A DNA stretch of 64,000 bases from Owenia fusiformis (Eukaryota > Annelida > Polychaeta > Sabellida > Oweniidae), in NCBI GenBank assembly GCA_903813345.2, contig CAIIXF020000009.1, forward strand, positions 34,196,740 to 34,260,739, read 5' to 3'. Below, piece after piece: positions 33,005-44,500 of this stretch. The translations under genes and the position numbers were made by a program. A model generated the notes under the pieces. It was not told the origin of the DNA, did not search any database, and worked only from the letters and a program-made list of their open reading frames with translations. How positions within the stretch are numbered: position 1 is the stretch's first letter; each line of letters begins with the position of its first letter.

Positions 33005-34016
33005 CTAGATAAGGCAACTCCGCGGAGTAGCAAATCCCAACGAACAAAATATCAATTCCAATCAATTTTACTCATTACTTTGGTTAAAATTGAAAAATTT
33101 AGATTTTAGAATTGCGAATTCCTGCAAAGCAGCCATTTTGAATTTTCTGAGGTACAAATCTGAAAAATAATACCATAATTGTGATCTACTCCAAAATTCC
33201 TTCAATTTTAGTATTATATAGCCATACTTTGAAGGGATCGAAAAATTATTGCGAAATCGTACATTAGACGGCCATTTTGAATTTAACGAGGCTCGAAAAA
33301 AAATACAATATTTGCAATTTACCCTTAATTGCCTTTCATTTGAGTATAATAAAGCTATACTTCAGAAAGATCTAAATATTATTATATTGAAAAACACGGA
33401 ATATATGTGAAATAGATAGATGTTGCGAATATACTACCAAAATTTCAAACAATAATATTAATTACTTTGGTTTAGAATGAAAATTTATGATTTTTGTGAA
33501 AAAGTCCCGTCATTTTTAAAGCGGCGACCATCTTGAAAATTTTTTTTTGCGTAAAACTATTCCACACTACTATACCCCCATACTGTATCCTGTATTCCTT
33601 TAAAAGAAGTACAGGCTACAGGGAAGTTGCAAATGGAGGACGTTTGTTTATTTCCATAATTCTGAATGTATACTAGATTTTACACATATTCTAAGTGTTC
33701 TACTATACATTGTATAGATTCATCGAGCAGTTTGCAACATATTATTACCAGAAAAGCCCAATGGACAAAGATAGAGAATACCCGCTCCATTTGCAACTTA
33801 ACCGTACCCTGTATCATTTTTAAATGTGGTCACGGGGTAGGGTAGTGTGTTTTCATCAATATACATCTTTCCACTAAATATGAAGAAAATCTGTCAACTT
33901 ATATTTGAGTTATCTTCTGGACGGACAGGCGGATGGACTGACTGACTGACTGACTGACGGACTGACTACAGACGGAGGGCTTCACTATATCCCTACCGAA
34001 CTTCGTTCGTTGGGAT
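33005..34016 (-). mobile_element. Pearl/Helitron-like (HINE) element upstream of NF-kB coding exons
   Basis: The minus strand ends in a perfect hairpin (ACTCCGCGGAGT) then TTGCCTTATCTAG followed by T at 33005. The other end is ATCCCAACGAACGAAG (34016). It has a (GACT)n/(GACGG) microsatellite at 33934-33960. Monomers are more diverged than in the copy at 14215. The flanks CTTCAAAGGCAAGCAGTTAA (32964) and its inverse (34316-34340) form an additional outer inverted repeat. Confidence 0.7.
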
Positions 34017-34018
34017 AA

Positions 34019-34302
34019 TAATATTGTGCAATAGTATATTGAAAAATATATTCATATTGCACACGAATGACATTTGTATATGTTGGGTTGCTTGTAAATT
34101 GGCTCATAAAGTCTGTAACCTCTTATATTTTGATGCTTCTCTACCATGTTAATTCTCAAAAAAATAACATGGCGGACAGACCTCAAATTACAAGAGGGCA
34201 CAGGCTTATTGCACTAAACACTAAATAATCTGAAATATACAAATGTCATTCGTGTGCAATATGAATATATTTTTCTATATATTATGGCACAATGGTCTAT
34301 AG
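34019..34302. repeat. 284-bp foldback
   Basis: GAAAAATATATTCATATTGC and CACACGAATGACATTTGTAT at the left are inverted at 34240-34302. Arms ~60 bp, spacer ~165 bp. Directly adjoins the Helitron-like element. Confidence 0.65.
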
Positions 34303-34341
34303 ATTCCTTATTTTTCAGGTTCAACTGCTTGCCTTTGAAGT

Positions 34342-34582
34342 TACAGTTGGGGACATAAATAAATGACAGGTGGATTTGCTGAAGTGAGGATTTCCCATGT
34401 TAAAAATAAGAGAATTTACAAGAGGCCATACATCAGTGGATGGGATTATACAAAATGTAAAATATACAAATTTTAAGGGATATATATCTAGACAATATCG
34501 GAAATTATGGGCTTTCAGACCACCATAATTAGGAAATGGTGATCGAAAATCGACCTGTCATTTATTTTTGTCCCCAACTGTA
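34342..34582. mobile_element. TA-flanked MITE, 241 bp
   Basis: Inverted ends TACAGTTGGGGACAWAAATA continue AATGACAGGTSGATTT (about 35 bp). TA at both edges fits Tc1/mariner-type insertion. It lies in the presumed first intron of NF-kB, 260 bp from the proposed first exon. Confidence 0.75.
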
Positions 34583-34840
34583 TCTTCGTTTGTGATGAGT
34601 ATCAGAATGATGGGTCATCGTGACCTAACCAACTGGATTTATTAATGTAAAAAGGTTTTATTCGAAGAAATCATGCTTCCATGCATATGTTATGTTGGAT
34701 GAATACATAAGAAGTTGCTGAAATGTATGTATGTTTGCCAAAAATGAACGATCGAAAAATTGGTTTTCCAAACTTTTCCTCAAACTTTGAAATCTAACAA
34801 CGTTTTCTGGCATAGTTCCAAATATTTATCAAAAAATTAC

Positions 34841-34985
34841 CTGAATATGCAATCCCCTACATGTAATGATTTCTCGGAAGTTGGGGTGTAACTTATACTT
34901 AGGTTGGTATGAGTGAAACAGTCGCTTTTCATCAGGAAATTTTATTTTCTTCAATTTCCGTCCGCCATTTTTGAAGCCCACGAGA
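34841..34985 (-). other. NFKB1: Putative non-coding first exon of NF-kB
   Basis: On the minus strand AAAATGGCGG (34971-34962, a YY1-type element common at start sites) is followed by ~120 nt and a donor CATATTCAG|GTAATT at 34841. The region is less AT-rich than its surroundings. The transcription start is placed only roughly. The ATG in the YY1 motif opens a 5-codon upstream frame (MADGN). Joining this donor to the acceptor at 31951 gives a simple 5' UTR intron. Inference from motifs. Confidence 0.4.
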
Positions 34986-34990
34986 GAGTA

Positions 34991-35106
34991 GGGGATTCCC
35001 CATAATCCAACAAATGCATCAATCTGATTGGCCAAATGTCATCACATGACAAATTCGCTAGATTTAATTGGTCCATAAAATTTTGTCATTTTGGCGGGGA
35101 TTCCCC
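34991..35106 (-). promoter_or_regulatory. Probable NF-kB promoter: two kB sites and two CCAAT boxes
   Basis: Two identical GGGGATTCCCC sites (34991-35001 and 35096-35106) have starts 105 bp apart. Between them are two CCAAT boxes on the minus strand (35027-35031 in GGCCAATCAG; 35067-35071 in GGACCAATTAA). An 11-mer of this kind is rare in AT-rich DNA. No TATA box is evident. The arrangement fits an autoregulated Rel promoter, as known for vertebrate NFKB genes and Drosophila Relish. Confidence 0.55.
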
Positions 35107-38100
35107 ACTGATTCATAAATAAACACAAATCCCTTTTACAGTTACCTGAGTTCCTACAGATACTTCATTGTTGGTAATTCCAAAATTAATGATTCATAAC
35201 AAACCTATTTTCAAATTTCTATTCTTGCATTTTATGTTATTGTTGGTAATCCCAAAATAACTGATTCATTGATGTTATTGAATTTGGTCAGATGTGTGTA
35301 CCATATCATCAATCATGGAGTATCAAGTATTGTACAGTTAATGGTACCAAGGTCATTGGGACAGTAGAACTGTCCTGATGAAAAAATCCACTGTCCTCCA
35401 ACTATCTGTGTACAGAGGAAAAAACCTATATCAAACTTTAATACATAGCTATATCCGAAAAAGTTCACATCTATTATAAATGAAGGTCTACTAAGCATTG
35501 GACCACCCAAAGAGGGGGATATGTTTCTGGCTTACAATGGCTTTATCTTGAAGTAAAGATGAATATCTATTTTATTGGTCTGTGAGTGACTATATATCAC
35601 CATGTCACCATTGCTGATAGATCAAGAGATTTATTGATCATGTGGCTTCAAGGAAAAAGGTTTCTGTCATAATTAAGCAATTCTATGCTGTTGTTATTAT
35701 AAAAGGTGGGAATTTTCTTTTTATCCTGTTAACCAATGGAACTTGAAAAAAAAATTTGAGAAGCAAAGTTGGTTCAATGTTCTATAAGTTGTGCTCCAAA
35801 TGGCTACCACCTCTCTGTTATCTCTAGTTTAAGCTCTGCAATGGTTCTAGGATTGTTGGTTTACACATAATCTTTCAGGATAAGGGCCATATCTACCAAT
35901 GAATGCATGTGTCGTCAACAATACCTCACAAAGTGTTAAGTCTGCAGAAAAGTGGGAGAAATTAGGGGTAGTAAAATATTTCCAGTATTCTGGTTATGTG
36001 AAGAATTAAGCTTACACAAGCGGATTAAAAGAGTTAAGAGAGATTAAGAGATTTTTTATATTTGTGTGTAAGAATATAAACCCAGAACATTTCATCAGTA
36101 TATATTCATTTCTAAGTCCATGATCAAATAGGGCCCTATGTCACAATTTCATTGTAATAATTGTTTTTTGGCACAGTATTATGTCATGACATTTTATTTT
36201 TATAGTTCATCAACACTGTGAAGCATAGGCAGTATTCATACTTTTCTTTTAAAAAGTATAGGACCTGGATCACTGGATGTGCCATCCATGCAGGGGTAAT
36301 AATATGTCATGAATTTCTAGTGCTAATATTTCCTTCATTCTGGTAGACCCAAGGGCGTTATAATACCCGGGAATTTATCGGTTTGTGCAGTACTTGTTTG
36401 TGATAGCGCCCTCTGCAGGTCACTGTGGTTAATAGCCTACAGTAATAGTAGTAATAACAGTAAATAATATTGATAATCACATTTATGCGTGCGCGCGCAG
36501 CTCATCCACTGAACGAGACGCCACTTCCCACTGAAATCACTGGGTATTGATTTTCCCGTGATAGACCCACTTGTAAGGCATTGGCAGAACTGTTTTAAGA
36601 TTCTGGCAATTGCCATCCTTGCAGGGTTAAATTTATGTTGTATATTGGATGTTTTTCTGGTATTGACTAAGGTGAAAACACATGGGGATTTGGATAGACC
36701 ATCCTTCAAGGAATGAAAATATGCCATGACCTGGTGTTTAATTGATTTGATTTTTGCTAGGGTGAACTTGAACTTTGAATTGAAGTAACTAACTTTCGAA
36801 ACTCGCCCTAGACTATATCATTAATAGTAGAGGGAAAATAGCTATTACTTTAGTACAAAACCATTTTATTTTTCAGATGGCACAGCAAGAACATTTACAA
36901 TTCAAATTCTAATTCACAGTTGATGTCCTTCAAAATAATAGAAATGAAATGCTTATACACGTATTCAAATTCACATATAAAAACACAAGTGTGAATTAAA
37001 ACATGAGATCATAGGACTATTTAATGTAACATTATGCTAAAACATTACTTATCAGGTGAGTACTGAAACACAGTGAACACTTTAGGAATAATGAAAAGAA
37101 TAAGTCAGTTAGACAATCACGTAGCTTATATTTTACACTATACATGATGCATTTGATAGTTCTATACATTTGTACACTAAAGATATGAGTCAGCCTCATC
37201 TGAACTATGAATAAAAACAATGTTGTGATAAATGAGTAACTCACTTAGTGTGATATCACTCAAACAATGAGTATATTGTATGTCAAATCCACGTTAGAGC
37301 ATTTAGACCAAACTATTCAATGAAAATTAATATTGTGAAAAAATACATCTTTAAATGAATACATAGTAGAGAAAACTTGAGATTCATAAAGAAATGAATA
37401 ATCAAGATTTCATGTTACATTTGATCTTCTTACAGTGACAATTTCATTGCTTGTAGAAAAATATGTTTTTAATTCTGTAGGTATAAAATATTTAGCATGA
37501 TTCTTTTCAGCTTATTTATTAAAAGAAGTGATATGGAGCAAGCTCAACTGATATTAGTTAAATATAGCCAAGAGAAAATACTTTAGACAAAATTAAAACA
37601 AGTCATCGCTGCAGGGATTTGATGAAAATATTATCCTGGAATGCGAAATGTCAGCTAAAATATTCTCTTAACGAGAAACAGCGGCACAATCCACTGTGTC
37701 CAAAGTCTAAAACACCACTTTCCATTTCTATAGTTCCTCCCAGTCATAATGGAGCAAGATATTGATGGATTCTCCAGCTATGTATAGTCCTGTCTCACTA
37801 TAAATAAGCCAGAAATAGTTGGATGTTCCAGCTCCTGGATGAAGTCAATATGTACAATGTTTCTATATCTCTTTTTTGTTAATCAGTTTCCATCTGAAAA
37901 TAGAGAATAAAATAGAAATCAATAGGGATAAACAATTTTATTTCAGAATATGTGATCTATGGCAAAAAAGAATCTTCATTTTTATTAGATCAAATTGGGT
38001 ATCTAACTAAAAAAAAAGGTGAACTAATAAAGTACAGTTCATCTCATCTCTGACATTTCCCTTACTCATATCATTTTACCCTCACTCTTGATGAATGGAA

Positions 38101-38171
38101 CGATAGCATATTTGGAATAGAGTAAGAATAAGAACAATAGTGTAGATGGATTCAATGATAAAAAGGGATTT
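35107..38171. other. Intergenic DNA between ALYREF 3' end and NF-kB promoter
   Basis: No coding exon, RNA gene or clear element seen. The 96-codon minus frame at 36437-36727 ends in a leucine run from a TAA/TAG-type triplet repeat and is not a gene. A few microsatellite-like stretches (GTAATAATA near 36440; GCGCGCG near 36490) are present. Confidence 0.5.
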
Positions 38172-38177
38172 TTTATT
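38172..38177 (-). terminator. Candidate polyadenylation signal of ALYREF
   Basis: AATAAA on the minus strand, ~325 nt after the ALYREF stop codon. Others lie further on (about 37.93 and 37.98 kb), so the site used is uncertain. Confidence 0.35.
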
Positions 38178-38500
38178 ATCCTATATGCATTGGCTAGATT
38201 TATTTCAAATTACATAATCAAGCCTTCGTAACTTTTTCTATCTGTCAAACCCTTATTTCTATTGGGCAAAATTCACTAATATTTTTGCTGTTCCAAAGTT
38301 CCTTGACAGTTTCAGTAATTTTTGAAGCAATTTTAAAGTTCCTGGACTTTTTCAGGTTAGTGAAAGTGATTTTGGCTTTTCCCTATTAAAAACCCCACAG
38401 ATTTGATCTAAATGTGAAATTGTCTACCTCAAGATTTTTAGGGAATCCTCTCCTTTAAAGAAACTCCATAAAAAAATCTTGTGACATTTCACTCAGATAG

Positions 38501-41500
38501 TCATTTCACCTTTGCATTATAGTCATCAAGTTGTGCATCTAATTCCTCTGCTGTCATTGACTCCTTCTTTCCACCTCGACCACCACCTCGTCCGCCTCCA
38601 CGACCGCCACCTCCTCGTCCACTTCCTCGTCCGCCTCCACGTCCACCTCGACCTCCTCGCTGGCCCCCACGTCTGGATTGGTTGTATCCACCACCACCAC
38701 CACCACTAGACCTATAACAATGCAAACATCTGGTTGTTATTACTTGTGAAATAATGCTTTTATTTACTATTTGTTGTTGCTTATGATAATATCCGATCAT
38801 CCACCTAAAAATTGAAATGCAATTTGTTTTTGAAGTTTGCTTCTGGCATAGGCCTATTATTTATTACCATTTTGTAGAAAATAAATTTTTAAAACAGGAA
38901 TCAAAATCTGACATATAAGTGATATATTTAGGTTATTTGTTGGGATGTTTTGGATACAGGTTTTATCCAGGGAAATATGAGCATATCCTTAGGAACCTAG
39001 AGTCAGTTTAGTTCTGGCATTTAAATCTCTGTGTGATACAGTAATTTTACATTCACTGACTCAAATTTCCTCTTAATCGATTTCATTTTCCACCTATTTT
39101 TGTTATGTACAGAAAATCTAATAAAACTGAGTTGTATATTAAACTTTCTTACCTATCTTGATTTCTAGGACCTGTTCTTGATTTTACTGAGACGGGTGCT
39201 GAAGAGATTTCTCCGACTAATTGTATATTCATGGCCCTACCATCTAAAGGTACATTATTATATTGTTTCCTTGCTTTAACTGCATCTCCGTGTCTTTCAA
39301 AGATTATCTCTGCAGTGCCTATAGATCTTCCAGATTTGTCATAGTGGATGGCTGCCTTTTTAAGGGGACCAAATTCGGCGAACAATTCCTTAAAACAAAA
39401 AGATGTGATCAATACAAGAATTACATTACAGCTGGTACGTTTTTTTCTAAATGAGACATTCCTTGGATCTTTAAAATCAAAATATTTCATGCATTTATAT
39501 GTACATTGTACATGTATAAGATTTTTAATCTTCCAGTGAGATGGTCTCCCTCCATAGTCACAGAAAGAGTACTATTTAGCTGCTCTGAAGTAAAACCTCC
39601 AAAATATCAAATGATGACTCGAGATACTTTTGCAAATATACATTTACAAAAAGATTGGCAATGTTGAACAGAATTTGCTACCCCTCAAACTCAAGATTCT
39701 ACTGTGTTCTGCAACAATTTTTGGTCCTTTCAACAAATCCTTGAGGTTATCATGCACAATGTAAATATAATGTTACTTTAACCTCCTGAATACCCAAAGC
39801 AACAAGATACCTTTTGCAAAACTTTTTCAAAAACTGTTCTAACTTAGACTATTTATCAAAGAAAATCTAAAAATGTATATAATTGGTTGTGAGTTATCAC
39901 TGCTACCCACCTAGTTACACAGACGTATCGTCAGTGTATCATGGCGGAACTACTTCCGGGACTAGGTTTCGGTAAGATTTTTTTATTTCCCGATTTACAC
40001 CTACTTATAAGTCACGTTGTGGATAATAATTTGGCTCGAAGATAAGGAAGATAGTCTAGTTTGAGAATGTGTCGATGGTTTTAGGTTTTATATGTTAACG
40101 AAGACACAATTCACGTATTTAGTCCCTCGCTTTTGTTACACTGACAAATGACCAATATCAGTGTAATATTGGCAATATTAATCCCGATCGTCGGTGTAAC
40201 AAAAGCGAGGGACTAAATATGTGAAATGCGTCTTCGTTAACATACCAAACCTAAAACCATCGACACATTCTCAAACTAGACTATCTCCCATAACTTCGAG
40301 CCAAATTATAATCCACATCGTGACTTATAAGTAGATGTAAATCGAGAAATAAAAATATCTTATCAAATTCAAATCCCGGAAGTAGTTCAGCCATGATACA
40401 CTGACGATACGTCTGTGTAACTAGGTGGATAGCAGTGGTTATAGGCATGAGAGTTAATCACATATGATATATTGAGGTATTAAAAGGCAACAGTTGGCAA
40501 AAATGATCTATTATGCAATAAGTTAAACAACAATTCTAATACCCATTTTCTATAATTACCTGAATATCTGAGTCATTGACACCAAAATCTAAGTTTTCTA
40601 CGAGAAGTTTTCCTGAGCTGTTTGATGTTACCATTCCTCCACCACCTGTTCTCCTTCCTCCGCTGGCTGCACCCTCGTACATGTCATGTTGCCAAACATC
40701 TGGCATCTGCTTTGGCTATAAATATAAAACATATCAATATCAGATCAAAGCTAATCAACAAAATTCATTCTAAGAACTCCTAGAATTTGATCTTGAAATC
40801 TTTACCTGGGGCCGAAATAGCACCCCGGCCAAAATTTGCTTCAATTAGGCAGTTGTGTGTTAAAATAAGACCGTCCATATGTAACAAATTTCACAATTTA
40901 GTAGTCTACATAATGTCAGTTTAAAATCTGAAAATTGTTCAATTTGATTTTCTAAAATGAATAAATATAAGAGGTGTCACAGTGTCACTTAGATGCAGAC
41001 TGGATTTTTCAATTTCTTTCCTACATCCGACATACTGATAATGCACTCGATTTGCGAACCACGATTTAGAAATTTACGAACAAGCATTACCATCTACCTG
41101 AAATCGCGGGTCTATTTATAACACTTTTCAATGCAAAGAAGTGTCATATATTTAATTGGAGGTGTTCCTCCCTATTTATACACGTTTTTTATGCATTTTA
41201 TGGAAGGAATTTATGTGCCGATACCGAACCGATATTAAGGTGCAGTGGTACTTAACAGGAAATGACTAAAACAGGAAGTGACAATACCATGCTTGATTTC
41301 AAACATTTTTTGAACCAAGATAACAGAGTTCTGTATTGACCTCCAGTCAGTTTAATTAGTTCTACATGTCATTTACATGACCAGGATCACAATATGTTAG
41401 AGCTGGCATCGAATGTCGGAACGGTCGATTGTCAATCGTATGCTCCCAATGACACCCATGTCGACATAACATCCCAGTATCGACATCCGGAATAAAAACA

Positions 41501-44500
41501 AGATCAGTTACTTACCTACTCCATAAGAAACCTCGTAATCCCTCTTAAAATGGTGTAATTTTGAGAAGTTTTGCTGTTCACTCGACATATTTTATTTATT
41601 TATATTTTTCTTACTTCCGGCCTCGTTTGACCTCTCGGTAGTACTCAAGATTTTGAAAAAGCGTCTACACTGCTCATCTGTGGCTGGCCGATAAAAAGTA
41701 AGCAAATTCTTCTTAATTTCTGTATGACATCTGCAATGTAAAACTTCTTTGTCTATTTTAAACCACAGAGAATTTAAATATTCATTTTAAACTGCAAAAA
41801 AGCTTCAAGTAAATGGCTATAATTGCAATGGAATTCTGAATTTTTCTCCGAGATTTGCCATGACGCTGACATGTCTTTTCGTTCAGTGCATTGTGTACTT
41901 TTTTGACAACCCCAGTTGGACCATACTACAGGTATCTATACTACGATTTGTTTTAGATATGGCAGCATCCGACTCAGTTGATGTAATGGAAGATCTTACA
42001 GTCCCCCCACCCCCGCCACAACTACCACCCCCAACCATAGCTATAGGGGCACAAGACGGGCCACCAGTCCCACCACAAGCGAAGTTAGGGAAAAGCTAGG
42101 TACCTTTACACAAGGGTAGGAGAAGTATCGTGTGGCAGCACTTTCATATGATTGAAAATAAAAAGACTACCAAGTGTAATCACTGTGAAGCTGAGTGTCC
42201 CTACTCGGGAAATACTTCAACTATGCAATCCCATCTTACCAGATATCATTACATTATTCTTCACCCAGATTGTCAAAAGGGAACACCTACAAAGTAAACA
42301 CACTCAAAACAACTGACCATGGCTGACATGCAAAATCGTAAGATGGCTTTAATGGACATTAACTCTTCTCGGAATTGTGCTATTACAAAAGCTTTAAGTG
42401 AGTTCATAATCATGGACGGGAGGCCAGTCTCACTAGTTGAAGGTCGGGGATTCAGACATTTCATGTCTGTAGTAGAGCCTAGGTACAGAGTACTACCACA
42501 CTACATTTTCGAAAAGTATGTAGTCCCGTTATATCATGACACAAGAGCCCAAGTGAAAGAAGAGTTGTCAAAAGCATTTCGCCACTGTATCACAACAGAT
42601 GCCTGGCAATCTATCTCAACTACCAGTTACATAACCTACACATGTCATTACATAACCAAAGATTCCTTTGAACTACAGGCAAAGGTTCTTGACACAAAAA
42701 GCTCTAGTGAACGCCATACATCCGAAAACCTTGTAACAGACATTAACAAAAGTATACTTGAGTGGAACCTGAAAGACCCAGCAGCAGTTACAGATAACGC
42801 CAAAAATATAGTCAAGGCAGTAGCTGACGCTAACCTTTTCCATCTTGGTTGTTTCGCCTATACTATGAACTTGGCTGTAGGACGTTGTCTAGCTGTGTCA
42901 AGTGTATCAACCTTAGTAGGAAAATGTAGGAAAATCGTGTCTGTATTCAAGCAATCCGCTCTCAAGACAAGCATGCTGCTGAAAGCTGAACAACAGCTGG
43001 AACTTGAGGTGAGTGAAACTGACTGAAACATAAAACTTTATTAGTCAGTTAGTTGACAGATCGTGGATTTCATTATATTCGAAGTTTCAGGTTATAGAAA
43101 ACAGAAATAGTAATGTGTACATCTATGTATGTCTATATTTCAAATAAGATGTATTTCTTATAGGAACTTAAAGTATTGCAGGATGTAGAGACGCGTAAGA
43201 ACAGTGCATTCTACATGATTAAGCGTCTTCTCAAGATTTTTCCTGCAGTTGTTTCTGTGCTTTATTCTAACAAGTTACAACATCTGGTTTTGACTGACAA
43301 GGAGGTATCGGATTGCGAGGGTCTGGTTGGGCTGTTGGGACCATTCGAAACGGCTACAGTTATGGTTTCTTCTGAGAAAAAAAACCCACAATATCTCAGA
43401 TTCTTCCACTTCTGAAGGCATTCATAGGTAATAACATACTTCAAAGCAATTCATTGTCTGCACCACTGAAGTGGTGGCATACTAGAATTGTTATTATGTA
43501 TTTTTGTGAATGGCAGTTGGCTACCTGAATGGCAGTTGGTAGTGCACATTCTGAGCGATTGATATCTTTAACAACATTTTGGTTTTAGATGTATTCACGT
43601 GTGAAAGTGCCTCTGAGAGCAAGCTACTCAAGTCAGCCAAAGAGGCTATGAAGAGCAATCTTAGCATCAGATACAAAGGTGATGAGCAACAAGATATATT
43701 GGCAATTGCTACATTCCTTGATCCAAGATGGACATTTTCCAGACAGATCAGAGAAGAATGGAAGTGAAGGCTCTCGTTATTAATCATGCTCTCGCAGACG
43801 CAGATGGTGTCCCATCTAATGTCACGATAAAAACAGAATCTAATGATGATTCGCCAATTCGGAAATGCCAGAAAGCAATTAATGATACATCACTTGCTGA
43901 AGTACTGTTTGTGAAGCATATTGCCGCACCAGATGCAGGTAACACAACGGGAAAGGGTAAACCAAGAGATAGATAGATATGGAGGAAGATAAGGCTGGTC
44001 AAGATGAACATCCCCTAGATTGGTGGCGAGGACGACGAAATGTGTATCCTTTTCTAACAAAACTAGTAATGATGTACTTGTGCATCCCCGCCACTTCTGT
44101 TGCGGGTGAGAGAGTGTTCTCTGTTCCAGGCAATATTTTAACCAAAAGAAGAGCAAGCATGGATCTAGTAACACTAGACAAACTTATATTTCTATACAAA
44201 AACTTTAAGATGTGAATACATCTTACCCAAGGGATTTATAAAAATGATGCGTATGTGACTTGTTAAGACTTGAACATTCATAGTAGTATGTTTGTGTTTG
44301 CGGTATATGGACTATAGAAGATAAGAAGTTACAAATAATCTAGTTGATTTAATACAGTGAATAAAGTTTAAAAATCAGTATTTTAATTAATTTTAACCAA
44401 TATGAGTCTCTTGAATGAAAGTGACCAGGGATCGTGATCGGGATCTAAACATAACTTAATTCTTGAGTGCAAACTTTGGTGGCCCGAAACACAAGAAGAT

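Noticed and set aside
36437-36727. 96-codon minus frame ending in a leucine run
   Set aside because: The run comes from a triplet microsatellite; the rest shows no domain or splice support.
38512-38709. Plus-strand frame rich in His and Leu
   Set aside because: Antisense shadow of the Arg-Gly-Gly repeats in ALYREF exon 4.
42273-44199. Minus-strand frames across the hAT region
   Set aside because: Shadows of the transposase remnant, whose plus-strand translation matches the family.
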